A DNA stretch of 64,000 nucleotides from Aquabacterium humicola (GCF_030167915.1 NZ_JARGNB010000001.1:1-64000), one strand, 5' to 3'. Shown: positions 26,604-36,841, counted from the first letter of the stretch. Notes: generated from the sequence alone by a model not told the origin. Translations and numbers: made by a program.

Positions 26604-27905
26604 ATGGACATCGTCGTCGCAGCCGGACTGATCGCGCTGCTGATCGTGGTGCTGGGCACCGGCCTGTGGATCGGCCTCGCGCTGCTGGGCGTCGCGGTCT
26701 TCGCGATGCAGGTCTTCACCGGGCGGCCGGTCGGCGACAGCATGGTCTTCACCATCTGGGGATCGACCTCGAGCTGGACGCTGACGGCGCTGCCGCTCTT
26801 CCTGTGGATGGGCGAGATCCTGTTCCGCTCGCGGCTGACCGCCGACCTCTTCAAGGGCCTGGCGCCGTGGCTCAACCGCCTGCCCGGCCGGCTGCTGCAC
26901 GCCAATGTGATCGGCTGCGGCATCTTCGCCGCGGTGTCGGGCTCGAGTGCCGCGACCTGCGCGACGATCGGCAAGATCACGCTGCCCGAGCTGAAGAAGC
27001 GCGGCTACCCGGACGCGATCTCGATGGGCTCGCTCGCCGGCGCCGGCACCTTCGGCCTGCTGATCCCGCCGTCGATCATCATGATCGTCTACGCGGTGGC
27101 GGCCGACGTGTCGATCGCCAAGCTGTTCGTCGCCGGCGTGCTGCCGGGCCTGCTGCTGATGGCGATCTTCTCCGTGTACATCGCCGTCTGGGCGCTGCGC
27201 CATCCGGACCAGGTGCCCGCCGCCGACGCCGAGATGAACCTGCTGCAGAAGCTGCATGCGGCGCGCCACCTGCTGCCCATCGTCTCGCTGATCGCGCTGG
27301 TCATCGGGGCGATCTACAGCGGCATCGCCACGGCCACCGAGTCGGCAGCGATGGGGGTCGCCGGCGCGCTGCTGCTGAGCCGGCTGGAAGGCTCGCTCAC
27401 CTGGGCCAGCTTCAAGGACGGGCTCTTCGCCGCCTGCCGCGTCTACTGCATGATCGGCCTGATCCTCGCGGGCGCGGCCTTCCTGACCCTGGCGATGGGC
27501 TTCATCGGCCTGCCGCGCGAGGTCGCGCAGTTCATCGGCGGGCTGCAGCTGTCGCAGTTCTGGCTGCTGATGCTGCTGATGGTCTTCTTCATCGTGCTCG
27601 GCTGCTTCCTCGACGGCATCTCGATGGTGGTGCTGACGATGGCGGTGCTGCTGCCGACGGTGCAGGCCGCGGGCATCGACCTGATCTGGTTCGGCATCTT
27701 CGTCGTGCTGGTGGTCGAGATGGCGCAGATCACGCCGCCGGTCGGCTTCAACCTCTTCGTGCTGCAGGGCCTGACCCGGCGCGAGCTGCCCGAGCTGGCG
27801 CGCATGGCGCTGCCGTTCTTCGCGCTGCTGGTGCTGGCGGTGCTGGTGATCTACCTGTTCCCGCAGATCGTGCTGTTCGGACCGAGCCTGATGGGCCGAG
27901 CCTGA
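26604..27905 (+). CDS. dctM: TRAP transporter large permease, DctM type (system B)
   Basis: A 433-residue polytopic permease with the same family motifs as the system A copy (LPLFLWMGEILFRS, AAVSGSSAATCATIGKI, LIPPSIIMIVYA, CFLDGISMVVLT). The ATG at 26604 has AGGAGACAAG upstream. Identity to the minus-strand DctM is obvious along the whole chain, so the two systems probably arose by duplication and took on related ligands. Confidence 0.93.
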   Translation: MDIVVAAGLIALLIVVLGTGLWIGLALLGVAVFAMQVFTGRPVGDSMVFTIWGSTSSWTLTALPLFLWMGEILFRSRLTADLFKGLAPWLNRLPGRLLHANVIGCGIFAAVSGSSAATCATIGKITLPELKKRGYPDAISMGSLAGAGTFGLLIPPSIIMIVYAVAADVSIAKLFVAGVLPGLLLMAIFSVYIAVWALRHPDQVPAADAEMNLLQKLHAARHLLPIVSLIALVIGAIYSGIATATESAAMGVAGALLLSRLEGSLTWASFKDGLFAACRVYCMIGLILAGAAFLTLAMGFIGLPREVAQFIGGLQLSQFWLLMLLMVFFIVLGCFLDGISMVVLTMAVLLPTVQAAGIDLIWFGIFVVLVVEMAQITPPVGFNLFVLQGLTRRELPELARMALPFFALLVLAVLVIYLFPQIVLFGPSLMGRA

Positions 27906-27954
27906 TGTAGCGCGCCGTCCGTCCGTCGGGTTCTCGAAGCAAAGGAGACCGGCC

Positions 27955-28938
27955 ATGATGCATCGCAGACAGTCGCTGGCCTGGTTGGCCGGCATCGGCC
28001 TCGGCGCCGCGGGTCCGGCGCAGGCCGGCGCGGTCTGGCGCCTGGCCACCGGCTACCGCGCCGATTCGCTGCATGGGCAGAACCTGCGCCAGTTCGCCGA
28101 CGAGCTGACGCAGGCCAGCGGCGGCACGCTGCGGCTGGAACTGCATCCCGAAGGCCGGCTGCTGCCGCTGGCGCAGATGCTGCCCGGGCTCGTCGAGGGC
28201 AAGGCCGAGATGGGCGAGGCCATCATGACCGGCCTGGTCAAGGACCTGCCGCTGGCCGGTGCCGACAGCGTGCCCTTCATCGTGCGCAGCTACGACGACG
28301 CGCGCCGGCTCTGGCGCCACCAGCGCCCGCTGATCGAGGCGCAGCTCGCGAGCCGCGGCCTGCGCGTGCTGCTGGCCGTGCCATGGCCGCCGCAGGGCCT
28401 GTTCTCGCAGCGGCCGATCGCCGGCGCGGCCGACCTCGCGGGTCTGAGCATGCGCACCTACAACTCGACCACCGTGCGCATCGCCGAGCTGCTGAAGGCC
28501 AAGGCCGTCGACGTGCCGATGATCCAGGTCGGCCGGGCGCTCTCCGAAGGGCGCATCCACGCGATGATCACCTCGGCCGTCACCGGCGTCGAGAACCAGG
28601 TGTGGACCGGGCTGAAGTTCTACTATCCGATCAATGCCTGGTTCCCGAAGAACCTGCTGATGATGCGCAGCGACGTGCACGACCGGCTCGAGCCCGCGCA
28701 GCGGCATGCGCTGGCGCAGGCGGCGATCCATGCCGAGCAGCGCGGCTGGCGCCTGAGCGAGCAGGCGGCGCGCGAATCCGTCGACACCTTGCGCAGCAAC
28801 GGCATGCGCGTCGAACCCGTCACGTCCGAGCTGGCGCAGGCGCTGCGCCGGCTCGGCGAGAAACTGTCGCTGGAATGGGTCCGCTCGGTCGGCCCGGAAG
28901 CGAACCAGATGTTCATCCAATACTTCACGACGACATGA
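27955..28938 (+). CDS. additional TRAP-type (DctP) periplasmic binding protein
   Basis: A 327-residue receptor with a short signal peptide ending about AQAG (residue 25). It is more divergent than the two other DctP proteins but keeps [28 protein letters not shown] and [22 protein letters not shown] precedes the ATG pair at 27955. It is coupled to the oxoprolinase gene by a four-base ATGA overlap, so the two are expressed together. As a third receptor without its own permeases, it probably feeds the system B (or A) membrane subunits with another ligand. Confidence 0.88.
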   Translation: MMHRRQSLAWLAGIGLGAAGPAQAGAVWRLATGYRADSLHGQNLRQFADELTQASGGTLRLELHPEGRLLPLAQMLPGLVEGKAEMGEAIMTGLVKDLPLAGADSVPFIVRSYDDARRLWRHQRPLIEAQLASRGLRVLLAVPWPPQGLFSQRPIAGAADLAGLSMRTYNSTTVRIAELLKAKAVDVPMIQVGRALSEGRIHAMITSAVTGVENQVWTGLKFYYPINAWFPKNLLMMRSDVHDRLEPAQRHALAQAAIHAEQRGWRLSEQAARESVDTLRSNGMRVEPVTSELAQALRRLGEKLSLEWVRSVGPEANQMFIQYFTTT

Positions 28939-31900
28939 ACCAACCGACCACTCCCTCCCGCTGGCAGTTCTGGATCGACCGTGGCGGCACGTTCACCGAC
29001 ATCGTCGCGCGCCGGCCCGACGGCAGCCTGGCCACCGCCAAGCTGCTGAGCGAGAACCCCGAGCAGTACCGCGACGCCGCAGTCGAGGGCATCCGCCGGC
29101 TGCTGGGGCTTCAGAAGGGCGAGCCGATCACGCCGGCGCAGGTCGAGTGCGTGAAGATGGGCACCACGGTGGCGACGAACGCGCTGCTCGAGCGCAAGGG
29201 CGACCGCACGCTGCTGGTCACCTCGCGCGGCTTCCGCGACGCGCTGCGCATCGCCTACCAGGCGCGGCCGCGGCTCTTCGACCGCCACATCCTGCTGCCC
29301 GAGCTGCTGTACGAACGTGTCATCGAGGCCGACGAGCGGGTCGGCGCGCGCGGCGAGCTGGTGCAGCCGCTGGACGAGCCGGCGCTGAAGCGCGCGCTGC
29401 AGTCGGCCTACGCCGATGGCATCCGCGCCTGTGCAGTGGTCTTCATGCACGGCTACCGCTACACGGCGCACGAGCAGGCCGCGGCACGGCTGGCGCGCGA
29501 GATCGGCTTCACGCAGGTCAGCGCGTCGCACGAGGTCAGCCCGCTGATGAAGCTGGTATCGCGCGGCGACACGACGGTGGTCGACGCCTACCTGTCGCCG
29601 ATCCTGCGCCGCTACGTCGAGCAGGTGGAAAGCCAGATGCCGGGCGTGCGCCTGTTCTTCATGCAGAGCTCGGGCGGCCTGACCGAAGCGCACCGCTTCC
29701 AGGGCAAGGACGCGATCCTGTCCGGCCCCGCCGGCGGCATCGTCGGCATGGTGCGCACCGCGCAGGCCGCCGGCCACGACAAGGTGATCGGCTTCGACAT
29801 GGGCGGCACCTCGACCGACGTCTCGCACTTCGCCGGCGCCTTCGAGCGCGCCTTCGAGACCCAGGTGGCCGGCGTGCGCATGCGCGCGCCGATGATGAGC
29901 ATCCACACCGTCGCCGCCGGCGGCGGCTCCATCATCAGCTTCGACGGCGCGCGGCTGCGTGTCGGCCCCGAGTCGGCCGGTGCGAACCCGGGGCCGGCCT
30001 GCTACCGCCGCGGCGGCCCGCTGGCGGTGACCGATGCGAACGTGATGCTCGGCAAGATCCAGCCGGCGCACTTTCCGCGCGTCTTCGGCCCCGCGGCCGA
30101 CCAGCCGCTGGACCGCGACGCGGTGGTCGCCAGGTTCACCGAGCTCGCGCAGCGCATGACCGCCGCCACCGGCAAGGCGACGACGCCTGAAGGCGTGGCC
30201 GCCGGCGCGCTGCAGATCGCGGTCGCCAGCATGGCCAACGCGATCAAGCGCATCTCGGTCGCCCGCGGCTACGACGTCACCGGCTATACGCTGCAATGCT
30301 TCGGCGGCGCGGGTGGCCAGCACGCCTGCCTGGTGGCCGACGCGCTGGGCATGCAGCGCGTGCTGGTGCATCCGCTGGCCGGCGTGCTGTCGGCCTACGG
30401 CATGGGCCTGGCCGACCAGATCGCGATGCGCGAGGCGTCGCTGGAGCAGCCGCTCGATGCCGGCGGCCTGCAGCTGGCGCGCGACAAGCTGGCCGAGCTC
30501 GGCGCATCGGCCGGTGCCGAGGTCGCCGCGCAGGGTGTGGCCGCCGACCGCATCACGCGCCGCGAGCGCCTGCACCTGCGCTACGAGGGCACCGACACCG
30601 CGCTGGAAGTCGCGTATGCCGATGCACGCGCCGCGCAGGCCGAGTTCGAGGCCGCCTACCGCCAGCGCTTCGCGTTCCTGATGCCGGACCGGCGCCTGAT
30701 CATCGAGGCGGTGTCGGTCGAGGCGATCGGCGCCGGCGAGGGCCTGGCCGAAGCCGCGCCGGTCGCGTTCAGCGTGTCGCAGCGACCGGCGGCGCTGGCG
30801 CAGGTGAAGATGTTCGCCGCGGCCGACGACGGCAGCGGCGACGCGTGGCGCGAGGCCGGCCTCTTCGTGCGCGAGGAACTGCCCGCCGGCGCGCTGATCG
30901 ACGGCCCGGCGGTGATCGCCGAGCGCAATGCGACGACGGTGGTCGAGCCCGGCTGGCAGGCGCGCCTGGGCGACGACGGCTTGCTGACGCTGGAGCGCAT
31001 CCGGGCGCGTCTCACCGCGCATGCCATCGGCACCGAGGCCGATCCGGTGATGCTGGAGGTGTTCAACAACCTGTTCATGAACATCGCCGAGCAGATGGGT
31101 CTGCGCCTGCAGAACACCGCGCACTCGGTGAACATCAAGGAGCGCCTGGACTTCTCGTGCGCGCTGTTCGATGCCGACGGCCAGCTGATCGCCAACGCGC
31201 CGCACATGCCGGTGCATCTCGGCTCGATGAGCGAGTCGATCAAGACAGTCATCCAGCGCAACCCGGCGATGCACCAGGGCGACGTGTACGTGCTGAACGA
31301 TCCTTACCACGGCGGCACGCATCTGCCGGACGTGACGGTCGTGACGCCGGTGTACCTCGAGACCGGCGACAAGCAGCCCAGCTTCTACGTCGCCAGCCGC
31401 GGCCACCATGCCGACATCGGCGGCATCACGCCGGGCTCGGTGCCGCCGTTCTCGCGCACGATCGAGGAGGAGGGCGTGCTGTTCGACAACTTCCTGCTGG
31501 TGCGCGACGGGCATCTGCGCCACGACGAATTGCGCGCCCAGCTGGCCAGCGGGCACTGGCCGGCCCGCAACCCCGACCAGACCATCGCCGACCTGCGCGC
31601 GCAGATCGCTGCCAACGAGAAAGGCGTGCAGGAGCTGCGGGCGATGGTCGCGCAGTTCGGCCGCGAGACGGTGGCCGCCTACATGCGCCACGTGCAGGAC
31701 AACGCCGAAGAGTCGGTGCGCCGCGTGATCACCGCGCTGAAGGACGGTTCGTTCGAGCTGCCGCTGGACAACGGTGCGCAGATCGTCGTGCGCGTCGCGG
31801 TGGATGCCAAGCAGCGCGCCGCGACCATCGACTTCACCGGCACCAGCGAGCAACTGCCGAACAACTTCAATGCGCCGAAGGCGGTGACCATGGCCGCGGT

Positions 31901-32576
31901 GCTGTACGTCTTCCGCACGCTGGTCGACGACGACATCCCGCTCAACGCCGGCTGCCTGAAGCCGCTGCACGTCATCGTGCCGGAGGGCTGCATGCTGAAC
32001 CCGCGCGCGCCGGCGGCGGTGGTGGCCGGCAACGTCGAGACCTCGTCCTGCGTGACGAACGCGCTCTACGGCGCGCTCGGCGTGATGGCCGCCAGCCAGT
32101 GCACGATGAACAACTTCACCTTCGGCGACGACGAGCACCAGTACTACGAGACGATTTCCGGCGGCTCCGGCGCCGGCCCGGGCTTCGACGGCACGGCGGT
32201 GGTGCAGACGCACATGACCAACTCGCGCCTGACCGACCCCGAGGTGCTGGAATTCCGCTATCCCGTGCGCCTGGAGAGCTACGAGATCCGCCGCGGCTCC
32301 GGCGGCGCCGGGCGCTGGCGCGGCGGCGACGGCGGTGTGCGCCGCATCCGCTTCCTGCAGCCGATGACCGCGTCGATCCTGTCGAACGGCCGCAGCCGCG
32401 GCGCCTTCGGCCTCGACGGCGGCTCGCCCGGCGCGCCGGGCGTCAACCGCATCGAGCGGGCCGACGGCCGGCGCGAGCAGCTCGGCCACATCGGCTCGGT
32501 GCAGATGGCCGCCGGCGACGTGTTCGTCATCGAGACCCCCGGCGGCGGCGGCTTCGGCCCGGCGCATCAGGCCTGA
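28935..32576 (+). CDS. fused HyuA/HyuB enzyme, 5-oxoprolinase (ATP-hydrolysing) type
   Basis: A 1213-residue enzyme, the length of single-chain 5-oxoprolinases, which open 5-oxoproline to glutamate using ATP. The HyuA half (about 1-700) begins [21 protein letters not shown] and has [14 protein letters not shown], the actin-like ATP-binding motifs. The HyuB half (about 705-1210) begins [17 protein letters not shown] and has [21 protein letters not shown] and [11 protein letters not shown]. The ATG overlaps the stop of the preceding TRAP receptor. Relatives act on hydantoins, but pyroglutamyl peptidase nearby supports oxoproline. Confidence 0.9.
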   Translation: MNQPTTPSRWQFWIDRGGTFTDIVARRPDGSLATAKLLSENPEQYRDAAVEGIRRLLGLQKGEPITPAQVECVKMGTTVATNALLERKGDRTLLVTSRGFRDALRIAYQARPRLFDRHILLPELLYERVIEADERVGARGELVQPLDEPALKRALQSAYADGIRACAVVFMHGYRYTAHEQAAARLAREIGFTQVSASHEVSPLMKLVSRGDTTVVDAYLSPILRRYVEQVESQMPGVRLFFMQSSGGLTEAHRFQGKDAILSGPAGGIVGMVRTAQAAGHDKVIGFDMGGTSTDVSHFAGAFERAFETQVAGVRMRAPMMSIHTVAAGGGSIISFDGARLRVGPESAGANPGPACYRRGGPLAVTDANVMLGKIQPAHFPRVFGPAADQPLDRDAVVARFTELAQRMTAATGKATTPEGVAAGALQIAVASMANAIKRISVARGYDVTGYTLQCFGGAGGQHACLVADALGMQRVLVHPLAGVLSAYGMGLADQIAMREASLEQPLDAGGLQLARDKLAELGASAGAEVAAQGVAADRITRRERLHLRYEGTDTALEVAYADARAAQAEFEAAYRQRFAFLMPDRRLIIEAVSVEAIGAGEGLAEAAPVAFSVSQRPAALAQVKMFAAADDGSGDAWREAGLFVREELPAGALIDGPAVIAERNATTVVEPGWQARLGDDGLLTLERIRARLTAHAIGTEADPVMLEVFNNLFMNIAEQMGLRLQNTAHSVNIKERLDFSCALFDADGQLIANAPHMPVHLGSMSESIKTVIQRNPAMHQGDVYVLNDPYHGGTHLPDVTVVTPVYLETGDKQPSFYVASRGHHADIGGITPGSVPPFSRTIEEEGVLFDNFLLVRDGHLRHDELRAQLASGHWPARNPDQTIADLRAQIAANEKGVQELRAMVAQFGRETVAAYMRHVQDNAEESVRRVITALKDGSFELPLDNGAQIVVRVAVDAKQRAATIDFTGTSEQLPNNFNAPKAVTMAAVLYVFRTLVDDDIPLNAGCLKPLHVIVPEGCMLNPRAPAAVVAGNVETSSCVTNALYGALGVMAASQCTMNNFTFGDDEHQYYETISGGSGAGPGFDGTAVVQTHMTNSRLTDPEVLEFRYPVRLESYEIRRGSGGAGRWRGGDGGVRRIRFLQPMTASILSNGRSRGAFGLDGGSPGAPGVNRIERADGRREQLGHIGSVQMAAGDVFVIETPGGGGFGPAHQA

Positions 32577-32578
32577 TC

Positions 32579-33118
32579 ATGCCGACGCCGGCCGAGTGCA
32601 TATCGGGTTATGTGCACGGCAAGGACCACAACCGGCCGCACCGGCTGGACGAGGCCTTCGCCGCCGATGCCCGGCTGACGATGCAGGTGCAGCCCGGCGC
32701 GGCGATCAACTTTCCGCCGCTGACCGCCGGTCGCGCGGCGATCGCCGAGCTGCTGGTGTCGAGCTTCAGCCAGCGCTACGAGAACGTCTACACGTTCTGC
32801 ATCGGCAAGCCGCCGCCCGACGATGCGTCGGCCTGGTCGTGCGACTGGCTGGTCGTGATGTCGGAGAAGGGCGCGGGCATCGTGCGCATCGGCTGCGGCC
32901 GCTACGACTGGCGCTTCGATGCGCGTTCGGGCCTGGCGAGCGCGCTGGACATCGCCATCGAGCAGATGCGCCTGCTGCCGCCGGAAACCCTGCCCGCGCT
33001 GGCGGGCTGGGCCGCCCGACTGCCCTATCCTTGGTGCCCTGCCGACCGGCTGGCGCCCGGCGCGCCGGACCTGCCGGCGCTGCAGCCGGTGCTGGACCGG
33101 CTCGCTGCCATCCGATAG
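32579..33118 (+). CDS. NTF2-like (SnoaL-type) protein of unknown function
   Basis: A 179-residue protein whose residues 1-120 fit the alpha+beta barrel of the NTF2-like fold (YVHGKDHNRPHRLDEAFAADARL, then INFPPLTAGRAAIAELL and YDWRFD). It starts two bases after the oxoprolinase stop and ends 12 bases before pcp, so it is embedded in the operon. The first part (HGKDHNRPHRL) also resembles small proteins that follow hydantoinase-type genes. The catalytic role, if any, is unknown. Confidence 0.7.
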   Translation: MPTPAECISGYVHGKDHNRPHRLDEAFAADARLTMQVQPGAAINFPPLTAGRAAIAELLVSSFSQRYENVYTFCIGKPPPDDASAWSCDWLVVMSEKGAGIVRIGCGRYDWRFDARSGLASALDIAIEQMRLLPPETLPALAGWAARLPYPWCPADRLAPGAPDLPALQPVLDRLAAIR

Positions 33119-33130
33119 CCCGAGATACCG

Positions 33131-33778
33131 ATGAGCGACACCCTCCTGATCACCGGCTTCGAGCCCTTCGCGGGCGACGTGCTGAACCCGTCGTGGGAAG
33201 TTGCGCGCGCGCTCGACGGCCGCCGCATCGCCGGCCGGCGCATCGTCGCGCGCAAGCTGCCCTGCGCCTTCCGCACCGCGCTGCCGCTGCTGGCCGATGC
33301 GATCGACGGGCTGAAGCCCAAGGGCGTGATCGCGCTCGGCCTGGCCGGCAGCCGCCCGGCGGTGTCGGTCGAGCGCGTGGCGATCAACCTCGTCGACGCG
33401 CGCATCGCCGACAACCTGGGCGCGCAGCCGATCGACGAGCCGGTGCTTGCCGATGCCCCGGCCGCCTACTTCTCGACCTTGCCGATCAAGGCCATCGCCG
33501 CCGGCCTGCGCGAGGCCAACCTGCCGGTCGAGATCTCGCAGACGGCCGGCACCTTCGTCTGCAACCAGGTCTTCTTCGGCCTGATGCACCACCTGAAAAA
33601 CCTGCCCGGAGTGCGCGGCGGCTTCATCCACCTGCCACCGCTGCCCGAGCAGGCCGCCCGCCATCCGGGTACGCGCCCGCTGGCGCTGGCGCAGCAGGTG
33701 CAGGCGATCGAGCTGGCCGCGGCGATCATGCTGACGCGCAGCGCCGACCTGCGGGTGACGGCCGGCGCGATCGACTGA
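33131..33778 (+). CDS. pcp: pyroglutamyl-peptidase I
   Basis: A cysteine peptidase (family C15) that removes N-terminal pyroglutamate from peptides, releasing 5-oxoproline. The 215-residue chain starts LLITGFEPFAGD, and the catalytic triad is E81 (SVERVAIN), C144 (GTFVCNQVFFG) and H167 (FIHLPP). Placed last in the operon, it supplies the substrate of the upstream 5-oxoprolinase. Confidence 0.95.
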   Translation: MSDTLLITGFEPFAGDVLNPSWEVARALDGRRIAGRRIVARKLPCAFRTALPLLADAIDGLKPKGVIALGLAGSRPAVSVERVAINLVDARIADNLGAQPIDEPVLADAPAAYFSTLPIKAIAAGLREANLPVEISQTAGTFVCNQVFFGLMHHLKNLPGVRGGFIHLPPLPEQAARHPGTRPLALAQQVQAIELAAAIMLTRSADLRVTAGAID

Positions 33779-33806
33779 CCGGCATGCGGCGCGCCGGCCG
33801 GCGCGA

Positions 33807-34001
33807 TCAGTCGCCGTCGCGGTAGCTGCGCCAGCGGTCGATCGCCATGCGCATCGTGCGCGCCTGGTCGCGAAAGCGCGAGCAGGCGGCGCAGGCGCGC
33901 CAGTGGATCTGCAGCGAGAGCTTCTCCAGGCCGTTCAGCGTCCGCTCCTCCGATTCGAGGACCAGTCGCGTCACTTCCTTGCAGGTTCGGCGCAGTTTCA
34001 T
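33807..34001 (-). CDS. zf-HC2 anti-sigma factor (ZAS-type)
   Basis: A 64-residue soluble protein with the H...C-x2-C zinc-binding motif (IHWRACAACSRF) of zf-HC2 anti-sigma domains, and an earlier Cys at residue 7. No membrane segment is present, so it senses in the cytoplasm. It lies 82 bases downstream of the ECF sigma gene with a dispersed repeat between. Thiol or metal binding could release the sigma factor; this is inferred from the family. Confidence 0.78.
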   Translation of the reverse strand: MKLRRTCKEVTRLVLESEERTLNGLEKLSLQIHWRACAACSRFRDQARTMRMAIDRWRSYRDGD

Positions 34002-34006
34002 GTCAG

Positions 34007-34077
34007 TGCCGCCCGGCCGCCCGAAGGCCCTGACGGCCCCCTCGGGGGGCAGCGAACGAAGTGAGCGTGGGGGTCAT
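34007..34077. repeat. dispersed GC-rich intergenic repeat, short form (copy E)
   Basis: On the minus strand it reads GACCCCCACGCTCACTTCG then TTCGCTGCCCCCCGAGGGGG, matching copy D. It separates the ECF sigma gene from its anti-sigma gene and could form a hairpin that lowers anti-sigma expression relative to sigma. Confidence 0.7.
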
Positions 34078-34083
34078 GTTGCT

Positions 34084-34653
34084 TCAGCTCTTTGCGGGCC
34101 GGGCGCGCTCGTCGAACCAGCGCTGTTGCAGGCAGTCCCGCAGCCGCAAGCGGGCGCGGTGCAGCAGGACCCACAGGTTCGTCGCCGTGATCTGCAGTTC
34201 CTTACAGATCTCGTCGCTGTCCAGCTCCAGCCACTCGCGCATCATGAAGACGCGGCCCTGCGTCGGCGGCAGCTGCTCGATGCAGATCTCCATCACCTGC
34301 AGGAACTGGTGCTGGCCGCATTGCTGTTCCGGGTTGCCCCAGTCGGCGGGCTTGTCGCGCCAGTGGCCGGTCTCGTCGAAGAGCGCTTCGTCGAGGTCTT
34401 CGCCGTCATCGGTGCTGAGGATCGTCGCCTCCCGCGTGTGGCGCCGCAGCTGGTCGACCACCTTGTGCTTGAGCACGCCGATCAGCCAGGTCTTCAGCTG
34501 CGACTGGCCGGCAAAGGCCTGCGGCTTCTCCAGCGCCGCCAGCAGGGTCTCGGACACCGCATCCTCGGCCCAGGCATCGTTGCGCAGCTGCGTGCGCGCA
34601 AAGCGCATCAGCTGCGGCCGCAGGGTCTCGACCTGGCGCGCGAAATCGGTCAC
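34084..34653 (-). CDS. ECF sigma factor
   Basis: A 189-residue group IV sigma factor. Region 2 is at about residues 8-75 (RFARTQLRNDAWAEDAVSETLLAAL, LKTWLIGVLKHKVVDQLRR) and region 4 at about 125-180 (LPPTQGRVFMMREWLELDSDEICKEL, TNLWVLLHRARLRLR). It is followed by its zf-HC2 partner and is divergent from the bufferin genes, which it probably activates. Sigma factors of this type next to DUF2282-DUF692 operons respond to copper or other metal stress in known cases. Confidence 0.9.
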   Translation of the reverse strand: MTDFARQVETLRPQLMRFARTQLRNDAWAEDAVSETLLAALEKPQAFAGQSQLKTWLIGVLKHKVVDQLRRHTREATILSTDDGEDLDEALFDETGHWRDKPADWGNPEQQCGQHQFLQVMEICIEQLPPTQGRVFMMREWLELDSDEICKELQITATNLWVLLHRARLRLRDCLQQRWFDERARPAKS

Positions 34654-34756
34654 GGCGGGTTCAGTGGGATTGAAACGGAGGGCAGTGTAAGGAATCCTCG
34701 GGGGCAGGCGACGGACTCTGCGTCGCCCGCTGCATCGTGCAGCCGAGGCGATCGAA

Positions 34757-34782
34757 TGTCAGCCTGATCGCGTGTTGTCGTC
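34757..34782 (+). promoter_or_regulatory. candidate ECF-type promoter of the bufferin operon
   Basis: TGTCAGC at 34757-34763 and CGTC at 34779-34782 are 15 bases apart, resembling -35 and -10 elements of ECF promoters (TGTCA...CGTC type). Transcription would start about 20 bases before the bufA ATG, leaving room for the AAGGAG ribosome site. This is pattern matching only. Confidence 0.35.
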
Positions 34783-34810
34783 CCCTCCCTCATCACTCAA
34801 GGAGTTCCTC

Positions 34811-35086
34811 ATGAACCAACGTCTGATTCTCTCGTCCGCGCTCGCCTCCGCCCTCGCGCTGGGCCTCGTCGGCCAGGTCGCCGCGCAGGCGAAGGAAAAG
34901 GAAAAATGCTACGGCATCGCCAAGGCCGGCCAGAACGACTGCGCCAACCTGTCGGGCTCGCATTCGTGCGCCGGCCAGTCCAAGGCCGACATGTCCGCCG
35001 ACGAATGGAAGTACGTCGCCAAGGGCACCTGCAAGGACATGAAGGGCCTCACCGAAGCCGAAGCCAAGGCCGCGGCGAAGAAGTAA
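34811..35086 (+). CDS. bufA: bufferin-type precursor peptide (DUF2282)
   Basis: A 91-residue precursor with a Sec signal peptide (hydrophobic residues 6-24, cleavage about VAA-Q). The core carries four cysteines, C33 ([10 protein letters not shown]), C44 (QNDCAN), C53 ([11 protein letters not shown]) and C74 (KGTCKDM). These are the DUF2282 signatures. Bufferins are ribosomal peptides whose cysteines are oxidatively modified by a DUF692 enzyme and that then bind copper in the periplasm. AAGGAG lies eight bases before the ATG at 34811. The enzyme and partner genes follow directly. Confidence 0.9.
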   Translation: MNQRLILSSALASALALGLVGQVAAQAKEKEKCYGIAKAGQNDCANLSGSHSCAGQSKADMSADEWKYVAKGTCKDMKGLTEAEAKAAAKK

Positions 35087-35111
35087 GCCGCTCGGCGCCG
35101 TCCTGCAACCG

Positions 35112-36005
35112 ATGTCTTCTCCGATGAGCACCCCGAGCCCGATCGCCGGCATCGGCTGGCGCCAGCCGCACTATGCCGAGCTGATGCGGCGCCGGCCGGC
35201 GCTGGCCTTCGTCGAGGTGCACTCGGAGAACTTCTTCGGCGACGGCGGCGCCGCGCTGGCGGTGCTGGACGAAGGCCGGGCGGCCTATCCGGTGAGCCTG
35301 CACGGCGTCGGCCTGTCGCTGGGATCGGCGGCCGGGCTCGATCCGTGGCACCTGGACCGGCTGGCGCGGCTGGTCAAGCGCATCGATCCGGTGCGCGTCA
35401 GCGACCACGCCAGCTTCGCCCGCGCACCGCGCGCGCCCGGCCAGCCGGTGCTGCATGCCAACGACCTGCTGCCCGCGGCCTTCACGCCGGCCTCGCTGGC
35501 GATCATGGCGGCCAACGTGCAGCGCGTGCAGGACCGGCTGCAGCGGCCGATCCTGGTCGAGAACCTCAGCGCCTACCTGCGCTGGGCCGACGACAGCCTC
35601 GCCGAGGCCGATTTCTTCAACCGTCTGGCGCGCCGCACCGGCTGCGGCCTGCTGCTGGACGTCAACAACCTGGTGGTCAACGCGCTCAACGCCGGCACCG
35701 ACCCGTTGCGCACGACCTCCGAGGTCATCGATGCGCTCGACGCCGGCATCGTCGGCGAGATCCACCTCGCCGGCCATGCCGAGCTCGGCGACATCGTCAT
35801 CGACGACCACGGCAGCCGGGTCGACGCGGTCACCTGGGCCGCCTATCGCCACGCGATCGCGCGTTTCGGCGCCGTGCCGACGCTGATCGAGTGGGACACC
35901 GACCTGCCGGCGCTGGACGTGCTGCTGGACGAAGCGGCGACGGCGGAACGATGCGCGGCCGCGGCCCTGCAGCGCCGCGAGCAGGCGGAGCTGGTGCCGG
36001 CATGA
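35112..36005 (+). CDS. bufB: MNIO-family (DUF692) multinuclear iron oxidase
   Basis: A 297-residue TIM-barrel enzyme that installs oxidative modifications on cysteines of the precursor. Metal-ligand regions of the MNIO family are intact: EVHSENFF (35-42), [10 protein letters not shown] (62-71), VSDHASF (96-102), HANDLLP (115-121), LVENLS (148-153), LLDVNN, EIHLAGH and IEWDTDLP. It starts 25 bases after bufA; a second ATG 12 bases later is possible. It overlaps bufC by four bases (ATGA). Confidence 0.93.
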   Translation: MSSPMSTPSPIAGIGWRQPHYAELMRRRPALAFVEVHSENFFGDGGAALAVLDEGRAAYPVSLHGVGLSLGSAAGLDPWHLDRLARLVKRIDPVRVSDHASFARAPRAPGQPVLHANDLLPAAFTPASLAIMAANVQRVQDRLQRPILVENLSAYLRWADDSLAEADFFNRLARRTGCGLLLDVNNLVVNALNAGTDPLRTTSEVIDALDAGIVGEIHLAGHAELGDIVIDDHGSRVDAVTWAAYRHAIARFGAVPTLIEWDTDLPALDVLLDEAATAERCAAAALQRREQAELVPA

Positions 36006-36841
36006 AGTGCAGCGACGATTCCGCCTGCGCCGACGCGTTGGGGCACGAGGCGCTGCGCCAGCAGCTGCTGTTGCGGGCGCTGTGGCGCGAGGCGCCGGAG
36101 GCGGCGCTGGGCGGCTGGCTGCGCGATACGCCCACGCGCCAGCAGCGTGCACTGGCGGCCTACCGGGTGAACGGCGAAGCCCTGGCCGCGCGCGCGCTGG
36201 CCGCCGCCTTCCCGACGGTCGAGCAGCTCGTCGGCAGCGAGGCCTTCGCCGGCCTGGCCGCCGCGCACTGGCGCGTGCAGCCGCCCACTTCAGGCGATAT
36301 GGCGACCTACGGCGCGTCGCTGGCCGCGTTCATCGATCGCGATGCGCAGCTCGCCGACCTGCCTTACCTCGGTGATGTCGCCCGGCTGGACTGGGCGGTG
36401 CACCGCATCGAATCCGCCGCCGACGTGCACCAGCCGCCGGAAGGCCTGGAGCGCCTGGGCACAGACGACCCCGTCGAGCTGGCGATGCTGCTGCGGCCGG
36501 GCATCGTGCTGCTGGGCTCGCGCTGGCCGGTGGCGACGATCTGGCATGCGCATCGCCAGGCCGACGCCGACCGCTTCGCGCCGGTGCGCGAGGCGCTGGC
36601 CACCGGCACCGGCGAGCAGGTCCTGGTCTGGCGTGAAGGCTGGCGGCCGCGCGTGCTGGCGCTGGCCGAGGCCGACGCCCGCTTCACCGCGGCGCTGCTC
36701 GCGGCCCGGCCCCTCGGGGCCGCGCTGGACGCGGCCGGCGCCGGTTTCGATTTTGAACCCTGGTTGCTGCAGGCCCTGCAGCACGGCTGGCTGGCGGCGC
36801 TGCTGCCGTGCCCGCACCACTCCGGAGACGACGAACGATGA
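36002..36841 (+). CDS. bufC: DUF2063 bufferin partner protein
   Basis: A 279-residue protein of the DUF2063 family (signature [25 protein letters not shown]-like, here around residues 55-80, and [16 protein letters not shown]). DUF2063 proteins bind the precursor and present it to the DUF692 enzyme. The start codon overlaps the bufB stop and its own stop overlaps the DoxX gene, so the four genes form one unit. Confidence 0.9.
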   Translation: MKCSDDSACADALGHEALRQQLLLRALWREAPEAALGGWLRDTPTRQQRALAAYRVNGEALAARALAAAFPTVEQLVGSEAFAGLAAAHWRVQPPTSGDMATYGASLAAFIDRDAQLADLPYLGDVARLDWAVHRIESAADVHQPPEGLERLGTDDPVELAMLLRPGIVLLGSRWPVATIWHAHRQADADRFAPVREALATGTGEQVLVWREGWRPRVLALAEADARFTAALLAARPLGAALDAAGAGFDFEPWLLQALQHGWLAALLPCPHHSGDDER

